A DNA stretch of 7,422 nucleotides, taken from Candidatus Agathobaculum merdigallinarum (GTDB taxonomy: Bacteria; Bacillota; Clostridia; Oscillospirales; Butyricicoccaceae). Under the pieces are notes generated by a model. It was not told the origin of the DNA. It was given only the letters and a program-made list of their open reading frames with translations, and ran no database searches. Positions 1 through 6,054 of this stretch are shown here, piece by piece (the first letter of the stretch is position 1; each line of letters begins with the position of its first letter). A program made the position numbers and the translations under genes. The stretch lies in the NCBI GenBank assembly GCA_019115425.1, contig DXDO01000162.1:1-7422 (forward strand), in the 5' to 3' direction.

Positions 1-570
1 AATATAGAAATTTTCCGTCAAAACACTTTAGCGGATGAAAAGATCTCTGTTGTGCAGGGAAACGCGTTGGACTTATCCGCTTTTTCGGACGATCAATATG
101 ATATCACGCTTTTATTAGGGCCGCTGTATCATCTGTATTATCAGGAGGATAAGCGGCAGGCAATTCGGGAAGCGATCCGCGTAACAAAGCGGGGCGGTAT
201 CATTTTTGCTGCGTATGTGATTTCCGACGGCTGCCTGCTTGATGAGGGGTTTCAGCGAAGCAATATCAGTGTTGCGGAATATATAAAGGGCGGGTTGCTC
301 GATGCCAAAACCTTTGCCGCGAAATCCGAGCCGAAGGATTTGTTTGAACTCGTCCGAAAAGAGGATATCGACGAGTTGATGTCTGTATTTCCCGTAAAAA
401 GGCTTCACTATGTGGCGGCCGACGGCTGCGCCCTGTTGCTGCGTGAAGCGATCGACGCTATGGACAGCGAAACATTTGAATTATATTTGAAATATCATTT
501 TGCTGTTTGCGAACGCGAGGATTTATTGGGCGTCACGAGCCATGCGATTGATATTTTCAGAAAACAATGA
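1..570 (+). CDS. Class I SAM-dependent methyltransferase, 3' part (5' end outside window)
   Basis: The reading frame is open from the first base to a TGA at 568-570, followed at once by TAA, so the gene is cut by the left edge. About 189 residues are visible. The segment DITLLLGPLYHLYY (encoded near 106-147) matches the motif II / post-motif region of a family of small class I Rossmann-fold methyltransferases common in Firmicutes. It is followed by the usual helix and strand (REAIRVTKRGGIIFAAY). The C-terminus, with YHFAVCERE and a closing DIFRK, is also typical of that family. The glycine-rich SAM-binding motif I would lie upstream, outside the window. The methyl acceptor cannot be read from the sequence. 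Base composition is visibly more AT-rich than the rest of the window. GTG at 52 is not a credible start because homology continues upstream of it. Confidence 0.85.
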   Translation, partial: NIEIFRQNTLADEKISVVQGNALDLSAFSDDQYDITLLLGPLYHLYYQEDKRQAIREAIRVTKRGGIIFAAYVISDGCLLDEGFQRSNISVAEYIKGGLLDAKTFAAKSEPKDLFELVRKEDIDELMSVFPVKRLHYVAADGCALLLREAIDAMDSETFELYLKYHFAVCEREDLLGVTSHAIDIFRKQ

Positions 571-598
571 TAACTCGTAGAAGAAAGGCTGTATTTGC

Positions 599-1096
599 AT
601 GAATCATGATCTGACCGCGCAGGATGTTGAGATGATGCGCAAGGAACTCGACCACCGCAAGCTTGAGCTGATGCCTGAACTGATCGAGGAGGTCAAGCGC
701 ACACGCGCTTTTGGTGATCTGAGCGAAAATTTTGAATACAAGGCGGCCAAGCAGGCACAGAACCGTAACCGCAGCCGCATCCGGTATCTGGAGCGCATGA
801 TCAAATCCGCGCATGTGATTGAGGACCGTGCCGCAGAGGATGAGGTAGGCCTGTTCGACAAGGTGGAACTGTATTTCGAAGAGGACGGCGACACCGATAC
901 CGTACAGGTGGTGACGACGGTCCGGTGCGATCCGCTGCAGGGGCGCATCAGCAAGGAAGCGCCGCTCGGCAAGGCGCTGCTCGGCAAAAAGCAGGGCGCG
1001 CGCGTGCAGGTGACGACAGATGAGGGCGATGCGTATACGGTGGTGATCCGCTCCATCACCAAGCAGGCGGATGATGGCAGCGGCTCGATTCTTTAA
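599..1096 (+). CDS. greA: Transcription elongation factor GreA family (transcript cleavage factor)
   Basis: This 165-residue protein has the full two-domain layout of GreA. An N-terminal antiparallel coiled coil (about residues 5-75) carries the diagnostic tip FGDLSENFEYKAAK at residues 38-51. A C-terminal FKBP-like domain contains ISKEAPLGKALLGKK. In the family, the acidic tip residues (here Asp40 and Glu43) enter the RNA polymerase secondary channel, position a catalytic metal and stimulate cleavage of backtracked RNA. Length is close to the usual 155-165. The ATG at 599 follows an AGAAAGG ribosome binding site at about 581-587. The gene starts 28 bases after the methyltransferase stop with no promoter or terminator visible between, so co-transcription is possible. 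Its TAA stop (1094-1096) overlaps the stop of the convergent gene. The family call is firm; whether this is the main GreA or a paralogue cannot be told here. Confidence 0.93.
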   Translation: MNHDLTAQDVEMMRKELDHRKLELMPELIEEVKRTRAFGDLSENFEYKAAKQAQNRNRSRIRYLERMIKSAHVIEDRAAEDEVGLFDKVELYFEEDGDTDTVQVVTTVRCDPLQGRISKEAPLGKALLGKKQGARVQVTTDEGDAYTVVIRSITKQADDGSGSIL

Positions 1097-1560
1097 TCCG
1101 GCGGCGGGCCGGCGTCCCAGTCGCGGAACAGCGTGCCCTCAATTTTGACGATTTCCGCAATGGGAATGCGTGTCCCGTCCTGCAAAATAAGCGTCCCTGT
1201 GCAGGCATCCATCTTCTGAACGCATCCCGCAGCGGTCAGGTACGCGCCGCCGGATTTGCGCGCGTCGGGCCGGAAATAGGTGATCTGCACGGCAGGCTGC
1301 TCCGGTAAAAATTGGTGAAGCAGCTGCAGCTTGCTGTCCAGCACGGCCTGCTCGCCCTCATCCAGCTCCATGCGGGGATCGGTCAGCCGCGCGGTTTCGC
1401 GGATGGCTGCGTCGTGGCCGGTGAGCGCGGCAAACGGTGCAAACTGCGCCGCGCGGCTGCGCACCGGCATACGGGGATGGGTCGGTGAATCCGGATGGGG
1501 CAGCCGAATGATATCATCATAATATGGGGAAGCGGCTCTCAGCCTTTTATCTGCATTCAT
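1093..1560 (-). CDS. YolD-like protein, partner of the Y-family polymerase
   Basis: This 155-residue protein has the signature of the YolD-like family: RSRAAQFAPFAALTGHDAAI in the N-terminal half, then a region predicted to form small beta strands (VQITYF, GTLILQDGTRIPIAEIVKIEG). YolD-like genes typically sit next to UvrX/UmuC-type translesion polymerases in Firmicutes and have been proposed to be a functional counterpart of UmuD; the biochemical role is not settled. The ATG (1558-1560) overlaps the polymerase TGA in an ATGA arrangement. There is only a weak ribosome binding site, so translational coupling is likely. The stop lies in the TTAA at 1093-1096 that also ends greA on the other strand. 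It should share the polymerase's SOS promoter. Function is inferred from family and context. Confidence 0.85.
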   Translation of the reverse strand: MNADKRLRAASPYYDDIIRLPHPDSPTHPRMPVRSRAAQFAPFAALTGHDAAIRETARLTDPRMELDEGEQAVLDSKLQLLHQFLPEQPAVQITYFRPDARKSGGAYLTAAGCVQKMDACTGTLILQDGTRIPIAEIVKIEGTLFRDWDAGPPPD

Positions 1561-3068
1561 GCCCTGTGGCCCCCGATCTGTCCGTTGCGGTCGATCGCGG
1601 TCGCGCCCTCCTGCAGGTCCATGCCCCGCAGCACCGCGTTTTTGCCGTATTTGTGTTTGAGGTGCAGGACGGCCTGCTGCATGCGGCGCTCACGCGCAAG
1701 CGCCTCCTTTTCTTTCTGTCTGGCGGTGTAGTCGGTGAATAGATCAAGCTGCTCATAACGGGCCGCGCCGCCAGCGCTTTTTTCGTCGATCACATGGCCT
1801 GCCGCAAGGGTGATCCGGCGCACAAGCAGGCGGCTGTCCACGATGCGGTCAAACAGTTCTGTGACCGCGCGGCCAATCAGCATAGCCGAAGCGGTATGGC
1901 AGCCCAGTTTAGTCGTTCCATGCGCGTGCTTGGGCACGCGGCGGCCGTAGAAATCCGTGGTGATCGGCCCGCGATAGGTCTGACGGGCGGCGGGATTGGT
2001 CAGGTTTTCGATGTCATAGCCCACGGTCAGCACGATCTGGTCGGTGGCAAGCCCCTTTTCCAGCAGATCGAGCGCGAGCTGGCCGGCCATTTCCTGCGTT
2101 ACCAGACGCGCCTTGTCAAAGGGGTAAGGGCATTGCAGCACCTGTCCTGCGCCAAGACTGTTTGCGGCGGGGCGGTACGCCTTGATATCCGCCATGGTAC
2201 AGGGCTCCCAGCCCCAGGCATGGTCGATCAGCAGCTCAGCGTTCACGCCGAACAGCCGGTACAGAAGGTTCTCGTTGTAAAAATCGGTGGGCTTACCCAG
2301 CGAGCAGCGTGCAATATCCCCCATGGTGAACAGCCCGTAGGCTTCCAGCTTTTTTGCATAGCCCCGGCCGACCCGCCAGAAGTCGGTCAGCGGGCGGTGC
2401 GACCACAGCAGACGGCGGTAGGTCATTTCGCTGAGCTGCGCGATGCGCACCCCGTATGCGTCCGGCCGAACGTGCTTGGCGACAATGTCCATCGCCACCT
2501 TGCACAGATACAGATTGCTCCCGATGCCGGCCGCAGCCGTAATGCCGGTGGTGTGCAGCACATCGAGGATCATCTTTTGCGCCAGCTCGCGCGCGGAGAT
2601 GCCGTAGGTGTCCAGATAGGGCGTGACATCCATGAAAACCTCGTCGATCGAGTAGACATGGATATCCTCCGGCGCGACGTATTGCAGGTAAATATTGTAG
2701 ATCCGCGTGCTATAGTCGATATAATGCGCCATGCGCGGCACGGCGGTGATATAGGATGCCGCCAGAGCGGGCGACGCCGCAAGCTGGGCTGCGTCCCAGG
2801 ATTCGCCGGAAAGGGTATGTCCGGGCGCCTGCATGCGGCGCTGTGCGTTGACCTCCTTGATCCGCTGCACGACCTCAAACAGCCGCGCGCGGCCCGGGAT
2901 GCCGTATGCCTTGAGGGAAGGGGATACCGCAAGACAGATGGTTTTTTCCGTGCGGCTGGCGTCGGCCACCACAAGATGGGTGGTCAAGGGGTCAAGCCCG
3001 CGCTCGACACACTCCACGGAAGCATAAAAGGATTTGAGGTCGATTGCGATATAAGTGCGTTCGGGCAT
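1557..3068 (-). CDS. Y-family translesion DNA polymerase (UmuC/UvrX type)
   Basis: This error-prone polymerase copies past damaged template bases. From the chosen ATG the protein has 503 residues. The palm begins with IAIDLKSFYASVE (residues 7-19), giving metal ligand Asp10 and a likely steric-gate Tyr15. The second catalytic motif YSIDEVFMD (139-147) gives Asp142 and Glu143. A helix-hairpin-helix thumb region and little-finger domain follow. Near the end, QLDLF at 440-444 is a textbook beta-clamp binding motif, followed by a basic, charged tail. An upstream in-frame ATG (3092) would add eight residues, but AGAAGGGAG (3081-3089) lies inside that extension, 12 bases before the ATG at 3068. Family proteins also begin close to the IAID strand, so I prefer 3068. 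The gene heads an SOS-type operon with the YolD-like gene. The match is closer to Firmicute UvrX/YqjW-type than to DinB/Pol IV. Confidence 0.92.
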   Translation of the reverse strand: MPERTYIAIDLKSFYASVECVERGLDPLTTHLVVADASRTEKTICLAVSPSLKAYGIPGRARLFEVVQRIKEVNAQRRMQAPGHTLSGESWDAAQLAASPALAASYITAVPRMAHYIDYSTRIYNIYLQYVAPEDIHVYSIDEVFMDVTPYLDTYGISARELAQKMILDVLHTTGITAAAGIGSNLYLCKVAMDIVAKHVRPDAYGVRIAQLSEMTYRRLLWSHRPLTDFWRVGRGYAKKLEAYGLFTMGDIARCSLGKPTDFYNENLLYRLFGVNAELLIDHAWGWEPCTMADIKAYRPAANSLGAGQVLQCPYPFDKARLVTQEMAGQLALDLLEKGLATDQIVLTVGYDIENLTNPAARQTYRGPITTDFYGRRVPKHAHGTTKLGCHTASAMLIGRAVTELFDRIVDSRLLVRRITLAAGHVIDEKSAGGAARYEQLDLFTDYTARQKEKEALARERRMQQAVLHLKHKYGKNAVLRGMDLQEGATAIDRNGQIGGHRA

Positions 3069-3080
3069 AAGCAGCGGCAG

Positions 3081-3089
3081 CTCCCTTCT
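3081..3089 (-). promoter_or_regulatory. Ribosome binding site that decides the polymerase start
   Basis: On the minus strand this reads AGAAGGGAG, followed by 12 bases and ATG (3066-3068). No comparable purine tract precedes the alternative ATG at 3092. The spacing is a little long, which keeps the start choice below certainty. Confidence 0.6.
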
Positions 3090-3103
3090 CATGGAATGAC
3101 AGC

Positions 3104-3121
3104 AACGAACATTTGTTCGTT
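3104..3121. promoter_or_regulatory. LexA (SOS) operator
   Basis: The 18-base sequence AACGAACATTTGTTCGTT is a dyad containing CGAAC-N4-GTTCG (3106-3119), the core of the Gram-positive LexA binding site. It lies just downstream of the extended -10 of the minus-strand promoter and covers the expected transcription start, so bound LexA would block the polymerase operon until DNA damage. A LexA-controlled translesion polymerase fits known SOS biology. Binding itself is inferred. Confidence 0.9.
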
Positions 3122-3125
3122 AACT

Positions 3126-3154
3126 AGTATATCATAGTTTTTTGGAAAAGGGAA
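3126..3154 (-). promoter_or_regulatory. Extended -10 promoter of the polymerase-YolD operon
   Basis: Read on the minus strand, TATACT at 3131-3126 matches the sigma-A -10 in five of six bases and is preceded by TGA, an extended -10 (TGN). The -35 at the 17-base spacing (TTCCCT, 3154-3149) is poor, which is common where a TGN element is present. The expected start, near 3119, falls inside the LexA operator. Confidence 0.7.
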
Positions 3155-3233
3155 GAGGAATTTTCCGGATGGTGCGGGCGGCGGCCTTTGCGGGCAGTTT
3201 GCGAATGTGACCGCCGGAAACCGCAGAAAAAAC

Positions 3234-3262
3234 TTGACAAATCGTGTACAATAGAATACACT
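3234..3262 (+). promoter_or_regulatory. Sigma-A promoter of the metNIQ leader transcript
   Basis: A perfect -35 TTGACA (3234-3239) is followed after 17 bases by TACACT (3257-3262), four of six matches to TATAAT. Transcription should start near 3269, giving a leader of about 225 bases before metN. It is divergent from the SOS promoter about 100 bases away. No SAM riboswitch or other known aptamer consensus was recognised between it and metN. Confidence 0.8.
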
Positions 3263-3306
3263 AATACCACAGAGAAGAAATTCTATTGAAGTCGTAGGAA
3301 AAGGAG

Positions 3307-3470
3307 GAAACCGCAATGCCGGCAATTCGGATGGAAATGTGCATGATGTGCGGTTTTGCTCGTTTTTCTGCAATGCGGCCGTAAGGCTGCGGGCTGTAAG
3401 CGGGCCGTTTGTCATGCGGCCACAGCGGTTCAGATGGAAAGCGAGCGGAAAGCAGACCCTGCTTTCCGCT
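3307..3470 (+). promoter_or_regulatory. Three-state attenuator RNA controlling metNIQ
   Basis: Three mutually exclusive pairings can be drawn. (1:2) 3307-3315 with 3349-3357, eight Watson-Crick pairs (AAACCGCA with TGCGGTTT) plus one GU; the Met codons are in its loop. (2:3) 3354-3368 with 3436-3450, fifteen consecutive pairs, four of them GU; this antiterminator takes the left arm of the terminator and encloses two small hairpins, at 3375-3390 and 3403-3421. (3:4) the terminator, 3444-3455 with 3459-3470. Expected logic: a ribosome stalled at the Met codons covers segment 1, frees 2 to pair with 3, and metNIQ is read. Fast translation covers 2, and no translation leaves 1:2; both allow the terminator. 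Pairings were drawn by eye, without energy calculation. Confidence 0.68.
3316..3384 (+). CDS. Met/Cys-rich leader peptide (putative attenuator peptide) of metNIQ
   Basis: This is a 22-codon ORF (ATG at 3316, TAA at 3382-3384) with an ideal AAGGAGG ribosome binding site at 3301-3307, eight bases before the ATG. The peptide has Met at positions 1, 6, 8, 10, 11 and 20 and Cys at 9 and 12; residues 6-12 read MEMCMMC. It lies between a good promoter and an intrinsic terminator, directly ahead of a methionine importer, so the Met codons match the substrate of the regulated operon. The Met cluster sits in the loop of a 9-bp hairpin (3307-3315 with 3349-3357), and the codons after it form one arm of a 15-bp antiterminator. 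It resembles no protein domain and is expected to act by being translated rather than as a protein. Its translation and role are inferred from layout alone. Confidence 0.72.
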   Translation: MPAIRMEMCMMCGFARFSAMRP

Positions 3471-3478
3471 TTTATTTT
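3444..3478 (+). terminator. Intrinsic terminator in the metNIQ leader
   Basis: AGCGGAAAGCAG (3444-3455) pairs perfectly with CTGCTTTCCGCT (3459-3470) across a three-base loop and is followed by TTTTATTTT (3470-3478). It sits only 17 bases before the metN start. If it were unconditional the transporter would be silent from this promoter, which is why a regulated (attenuated) terminator is inferred. GGAAAGC occurs twice (3436-3442 and 3447-3453), so the right arm has a weaker alternative partner. Confidence 0.9.
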
Positions 3479-3495
3479 GAAAAGGGGGAATCGGC

Positions 3496-4515
3496 TTGGA
3501 TCAGGATTGCATCGTTCGCATCCGAAACCTGAATAAAACCTTTCACGGGCGGGCAGGTACGGTGGTGGCGCTGGACGGCATCGATTTGGATATCCGCCGC
3601 GGCGAGATCTTCGGCATCATCGGCCTGTCGGGCGCGGGAAAAAGTACGCTTGTACGCTGTATTAACTTTCTGGAGACGCCGACGGAGGGAACCGTGACGG
3701 TGGACGGACAGGAGCTTGGCGCGTTGTCCAAAAAGCAGCTGCTTGTGGCGCGCCGCTCGATGGGGATGATCTTCCAGCAGTTCAACTTATTGCAGCAGCG
3801 CACCGCACTGCAAAACATCTGCTTCCCGCTGGAGATCGCCGGCATGAAGAAGCCGGAAGCCGAGAAGCGGGCGCGCGAGCTGCTCGAAACGGTCGGCCTG
3901 AGTGACCGCGCGGGCAATTACCCGTCCCAGCTTTCGGGCGGCCAGCAGCAGCGCGTGGCGATCGCCCGCGCGCTGGCGACAAACCCGAAGATCCTGCTGT
4001 GCGACGAGGCCACGAGCGCGCTTGACCCGACGACCACGCGGTCGATCCTCGCGCTGCTCAAGGAGATCAACAAAACGCTGGGTATCACGATCATCGTCAT
4101 CACGCACGAGATGGCGGTCATCGAGGAGATCTGCCAGCGCGTGGCGATCATCGACTCCAGCCGCATTGCGGAGGTCGGCACGGTCGATCAGGTGTTCACC
4201 AAGCCGCAGTCCGCGATGGCAAAGCAGCTGATCTATCCGGATGGCAAGCGGGACAAGCTCGCGACCGGCAAGCACTACTGCCGCATCGTGTTCGACGGCA
4301 ATTCGTCGTTCGAGCCGGTGGTGTCCAACATGGTGCTCGAGTGCAAGGCGCCGGTCAACATCATGTTCGCGGATACCAAGGACATCGACGGCAGGGCCTA
4401 CGGCCAGATGATTTTGCAGCTTCCCGAGGACGAACGCGCGGCAAAGCGCGCGCTGGCATACCTCGAGACCCAGAATGTGCACGTAGAGGAGGGCGACGCA
4501 GATGCTTTCAGTTGA
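3496..4515 (+). CDS. metN: Methionine ABC transporter ATP-binding protein MetN
   Basis: This ATPase drives import of methionine through MetI. It has 339 residues, the usual length for MetN. Walker [10 protein letters not shown] is at 43-51, the Q-loop at Gln94, the signature LSGGQ at 146-150, Walker B ILLCDE at 166-171, SALD at 174-177 and the switch His204. Residues about 255-335 form the C-terminal NIL domain (ACT-like), which in this family binds cytoplasmic methionine and inhibits transport. That domain is what separates MetN from other amino acid importers. The start is TTG (3496), supported by AAGGGGG at 3482-3488 seven bases upstream; no in-frame ATG exists before the catalytic core. 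The gene is preceded by the leader terminator and overlaps metI by 14 bases, so translation of the two is likely coupled. Confidence 0.96.
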   Translation: MDQDCIVRIRNLNKTFHGRAGTVVALDGIDLDIRRGEIFGIIGLSGAGKSTLVRCINFLETPTEGTVTVDGQELGALSKKQLLVARRSMGMIFQQFNLLQQRTALQNICFPLEIAGMKKPEAEKRARELLETVGLSDRAGNYPSQLSGGQQQRVAIARALATNPKILLCDEATSALDPTTTRSILALLKEINKTLGITIIVITHEMAVIEEICQRVAIIDSSRIAEVGTVDQVFTKPQSAMAKQLIYPDGKRDKLATGKHYCRIVFDGNSSFEPVVSNMVLECKAPVNIMFADTKDIDGRAYGQMILQLPEDERAAKRALAYLETQNVHVEEGDADAFS

Positions 4516-5155
4516 GTTTTGGGCAAACGCCCTGTGGGAGACCCTGTACATGGTCGCGGTTTCGACCGTGGTCTCCTATGCGATCGGCCTGCCGCTCGGC
4601 CTGCTGCTGGTCGTGAGCGATAAAAACGGCATCCGCTCCATTCCGGTGCTGAACACCGTGCTGGGCGTGATCGTCAACATCCTGCGCTCGATCCCGTTCC
4701 TGATTTTGGGCGTTATGATCTCGCCGCTGACGCGCGCGATCACCGGCTCGTCGATCGGCACGGCGGCCATGATCGTGCCGCTGACCGTGGCGGCCGCGCC
4801 CTATGTGGCGCGCATGGTCGAGTCCTCGATCAAGGAGGTGCCCTTCGGCGTGATCGAAGCGGCGCAGTCGATGGGCGCGTCCCCGTGGCAGATCGTATGG
4901 AAGGTGCTCGTGCCCGAGGCCAAGCCCTCGCTCATGGTCGGCGCGGCGATCTCGGTCGTCACCATTCTGGGCTATTCCGCGATGTCGGGCTTTATCGGCG
5001 GCGGCGGCCTGGGTACGGTCGCGGTCAACTACGGTTATAATCGCTATAATTTCGAGATCATGCTGATCGCGGTCATCATCATCGTCGTGGTCGTGCAGCT
5101 GTTCCAGGAGGTCGGCCTGCGGCTGGCCAAAAAGCTGGATAAGCGCAATCGGTAA
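4502..5155 (+). CDS. metI: Methionine ABC transporter permease MetI
   Basis: This is the membrane channel subunit, 217 residues, the usual size for MetI. Five hydrophobic segments can be seen, roughly at 15-38, 50-73, 85-106, 143-165 and 180-205. The cytoplasmic EAA coupling loop (EAAQSMGASPWQIVWKVLVPEA, about 119-140) docks on the Q-loop region of MetN. The GGGGLGT stretch near residue 167 and the five-helix layout fit methionine-type permeases. ATG at 4502 follows GAGGAGGG (4486-4493) at eight bases and lies inside the end of metN. Translational coupling would keep subunit amounts matched. The neighbours make a methionine substrate much more likely than another amino acid. Confidence 0.96.
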   Translation: MLSVEFWANALWETLYMVAVSTVVSYAIGLPLGLLLVVSDKNGIRSIPVLNTVLGVIVNILRSIPFLILGVMISPLTRAITGSSIGTAAMIVPLTVAAAPYVARMVESSIKEVPFGVIEAAQSMGASPWQIVWKVLVPEAKPSLMVGAAISVVTILGYSAMSGFIGGGGLGTVAVNYGYNRYNFEIMLIAVIIIVVVVQLFQEVGLRLAKKLDKRNR

Positions 5156-5163
5156 ATATTTGT

Positions 5164-5180
5164 TATCATTAAAAATGATA
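5164..5180. repeat. AT-rich hairpin between metI and metQ
   Basis: TATCATT (5164-5170), three A and AATGATA (5174-5180) form a perfect 7-bp inverted repeat just after the metI stop. It has no T-run and so is not a terminator. It could protect or process the mRNA so that MetQ is made in excess over MetNI, as is common for binding proteins. That role is a guess. Confidence 0.5.
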
Positions 5181-5210
5181 TAGAACCCCAAAAAAGGAGA
5201 GAAAACACCT

Positions 5211-6050
5211 ATGAAGAAGAGAATTGCGACCCTGCTGGCGGGCGCGCTGTGCCTGTCCGCGCTGGCGGGCTGCGGCGGCGGAAATGACGCGCAGAGCGCG
5301 GGAAACGGCGGCTCGGATGACAAGACCATCACGGTCGGCGCATCGCCCACACCGCACGCGGAGATCCTGAACGCGGCAAAGGATGTGCTCGCCGAGGCGG
5401 GCTGGACGCTCGAGGTTATTGAATTCACCGACTACGTCACCCCGAACACCGCGCTGGTCGAGGGCGATCTGGATGCGAACTACTTCCAGCACATCCCGTA
5501 CCTGAACAACTTCAACGAGGAGAACGGCGCTGATCTGGTCTCTGCGATCGAGATGCACTACGAGCCGTTCGGTATCTATCCGGGCAAGACCGCAACGCTC
5601 GAGGCGCTGGCGGACGGCGCGACCATCGCCGTGCCGAACGACGGCTCGAACGAGACCCGCGCGCTCCTGCTACTGCAGGACGCCGGCCTGATCACGCTTG
5701 CGGACGGCATTGACCCGACCTCGGACGCGACCATCATGGACATCGTCGAGAACCCCAAGAACCTGAAGATTCAGGAGATCGCGGCGGAGCAGCTTCCGCG
5801 TTCGCTGCAGGATGTTGACATGGCGGTCATCAACGGCAACTATGCGCTGCAGGCTGATCTGAACGCGAACGAGGATTCGCTCATCACCGAAAATCCGGAG
5901 TATGCGCAGGTCTATGTCAACACGGTAGCCTGCCGCAGCGGCGAGGAGTCGAGCGAGAAGATCCAGGCGCTGACCGAGGCGCTGCAGAGCGACACGGTCA
6001 AGCAGTTCATCGAGGACACCTATCAGGGTGCGGTTATGCCGACATTTTAA
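5211..6050 (+). CDS. metQ: Methionine-binding lipoprotein MetQ (NlpA family)
   Basis: This is the extracytoplasmic substrate-binding subunit, 279 residues. A lipoprotein signal peptide is clear: KKR, a hydrophobic core, and the lipobox LAGC with Cys21 as the expected lipidated residue. A glycine/serine/asparagine-rich linker follows. The mature part starts TITVGASPTPHAEIL and contains EGDLDANYFQHIPYLNNF and IAVPNDGSNETRAL, all hallmarks of the NlpA/MetQ fold. ATG at 5211 follows AGGAG (5195-5199) with an 11-base gap. It lies 55 bases after metI on the same strand with no terminator between, so it belongs to the metNIQ transcript. The operon ends at the terminator near 6129-6162. Specificity for L-methionine (possibly D-methionine or derivatives) is inferred from the family and from the MetN NIL domain. 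Confidence 0.96.
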   Translation: MKKRIATLLAGALCLSALAGCGGGNDAQSAGNGGSDDKTITVGASPTPHAEILNAAKDVLAEAGWTLEVIEFTDYVTPNTALVEGDLDANYFQHIPYLNNFNEENGADLVSAIEMHYEPFGIYPGKTATLEALADGATIAVPNDGSNETRALLLLQDAGLITLADGIDPTSDATIMDIVENPKNLKIQEIAAEQLPRSLQDVDMAVINGNYALQADLNANEDSLITENPEYAQVYVNTVACRSGEESSEKIQALTEALQSDTVKQFIEDTYQGAVMPTF

Positions 6051-6054
6051 AAAA

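Noticed and set aside
1794..3137. Plus-strand open frame of 447 codons opposite the polymerase gene
   Set aside because: It is antisense to a protein with complete Y-family motifs, has no recognisable domain, and runs through the polymerase promoter and LexA site. Long shadow frames are expected in GC-rich genes.
3301..3320. T-box-like sequence AGGAGGAAACCGC
   Set aside because: It matches the T-box pattern (AGGGTGGTACCGC) at 10 of 13 positions, but only about 35 bases lie between the promoter and this point, too short for a stem I specifier domain. The terminator is 130 bases away, and the AAGGAGG-ATG layout explains it better.
3089..3415. Minus-strand open frame of 108 codons in the divergent control region
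   Set aside because: It overlaps the leader peptide, both promoters and the LexA operator, has no ribosome binding site and shows no recognisable protein features.
3263..3480. SAM (S-box) riboswitch ahead of metN
   Set aside because: It was looked for because it is the usual control of methionine genes in Firmicutes, but the conserved start of S-box aptamers (like CTTATCAAGAGAGG) and the related core motifs are absent by eye.
3787..4551. Minus-strand open frame of 254 codons opposite metN
   Set aside because: It is a shadow of metN, which has all ABC ATPase motifs on the other strand.
4508..5428. Minus-strand open frame of 306 codons opposite metI and metQ, very rich in Asp, His and Arg
   Set aside because: The DHDDDDDRDQ-like composition arises from antisense reading of hydrophobic membrane codons (ATC, GTC). 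No ribosome binding site or domain supports it.
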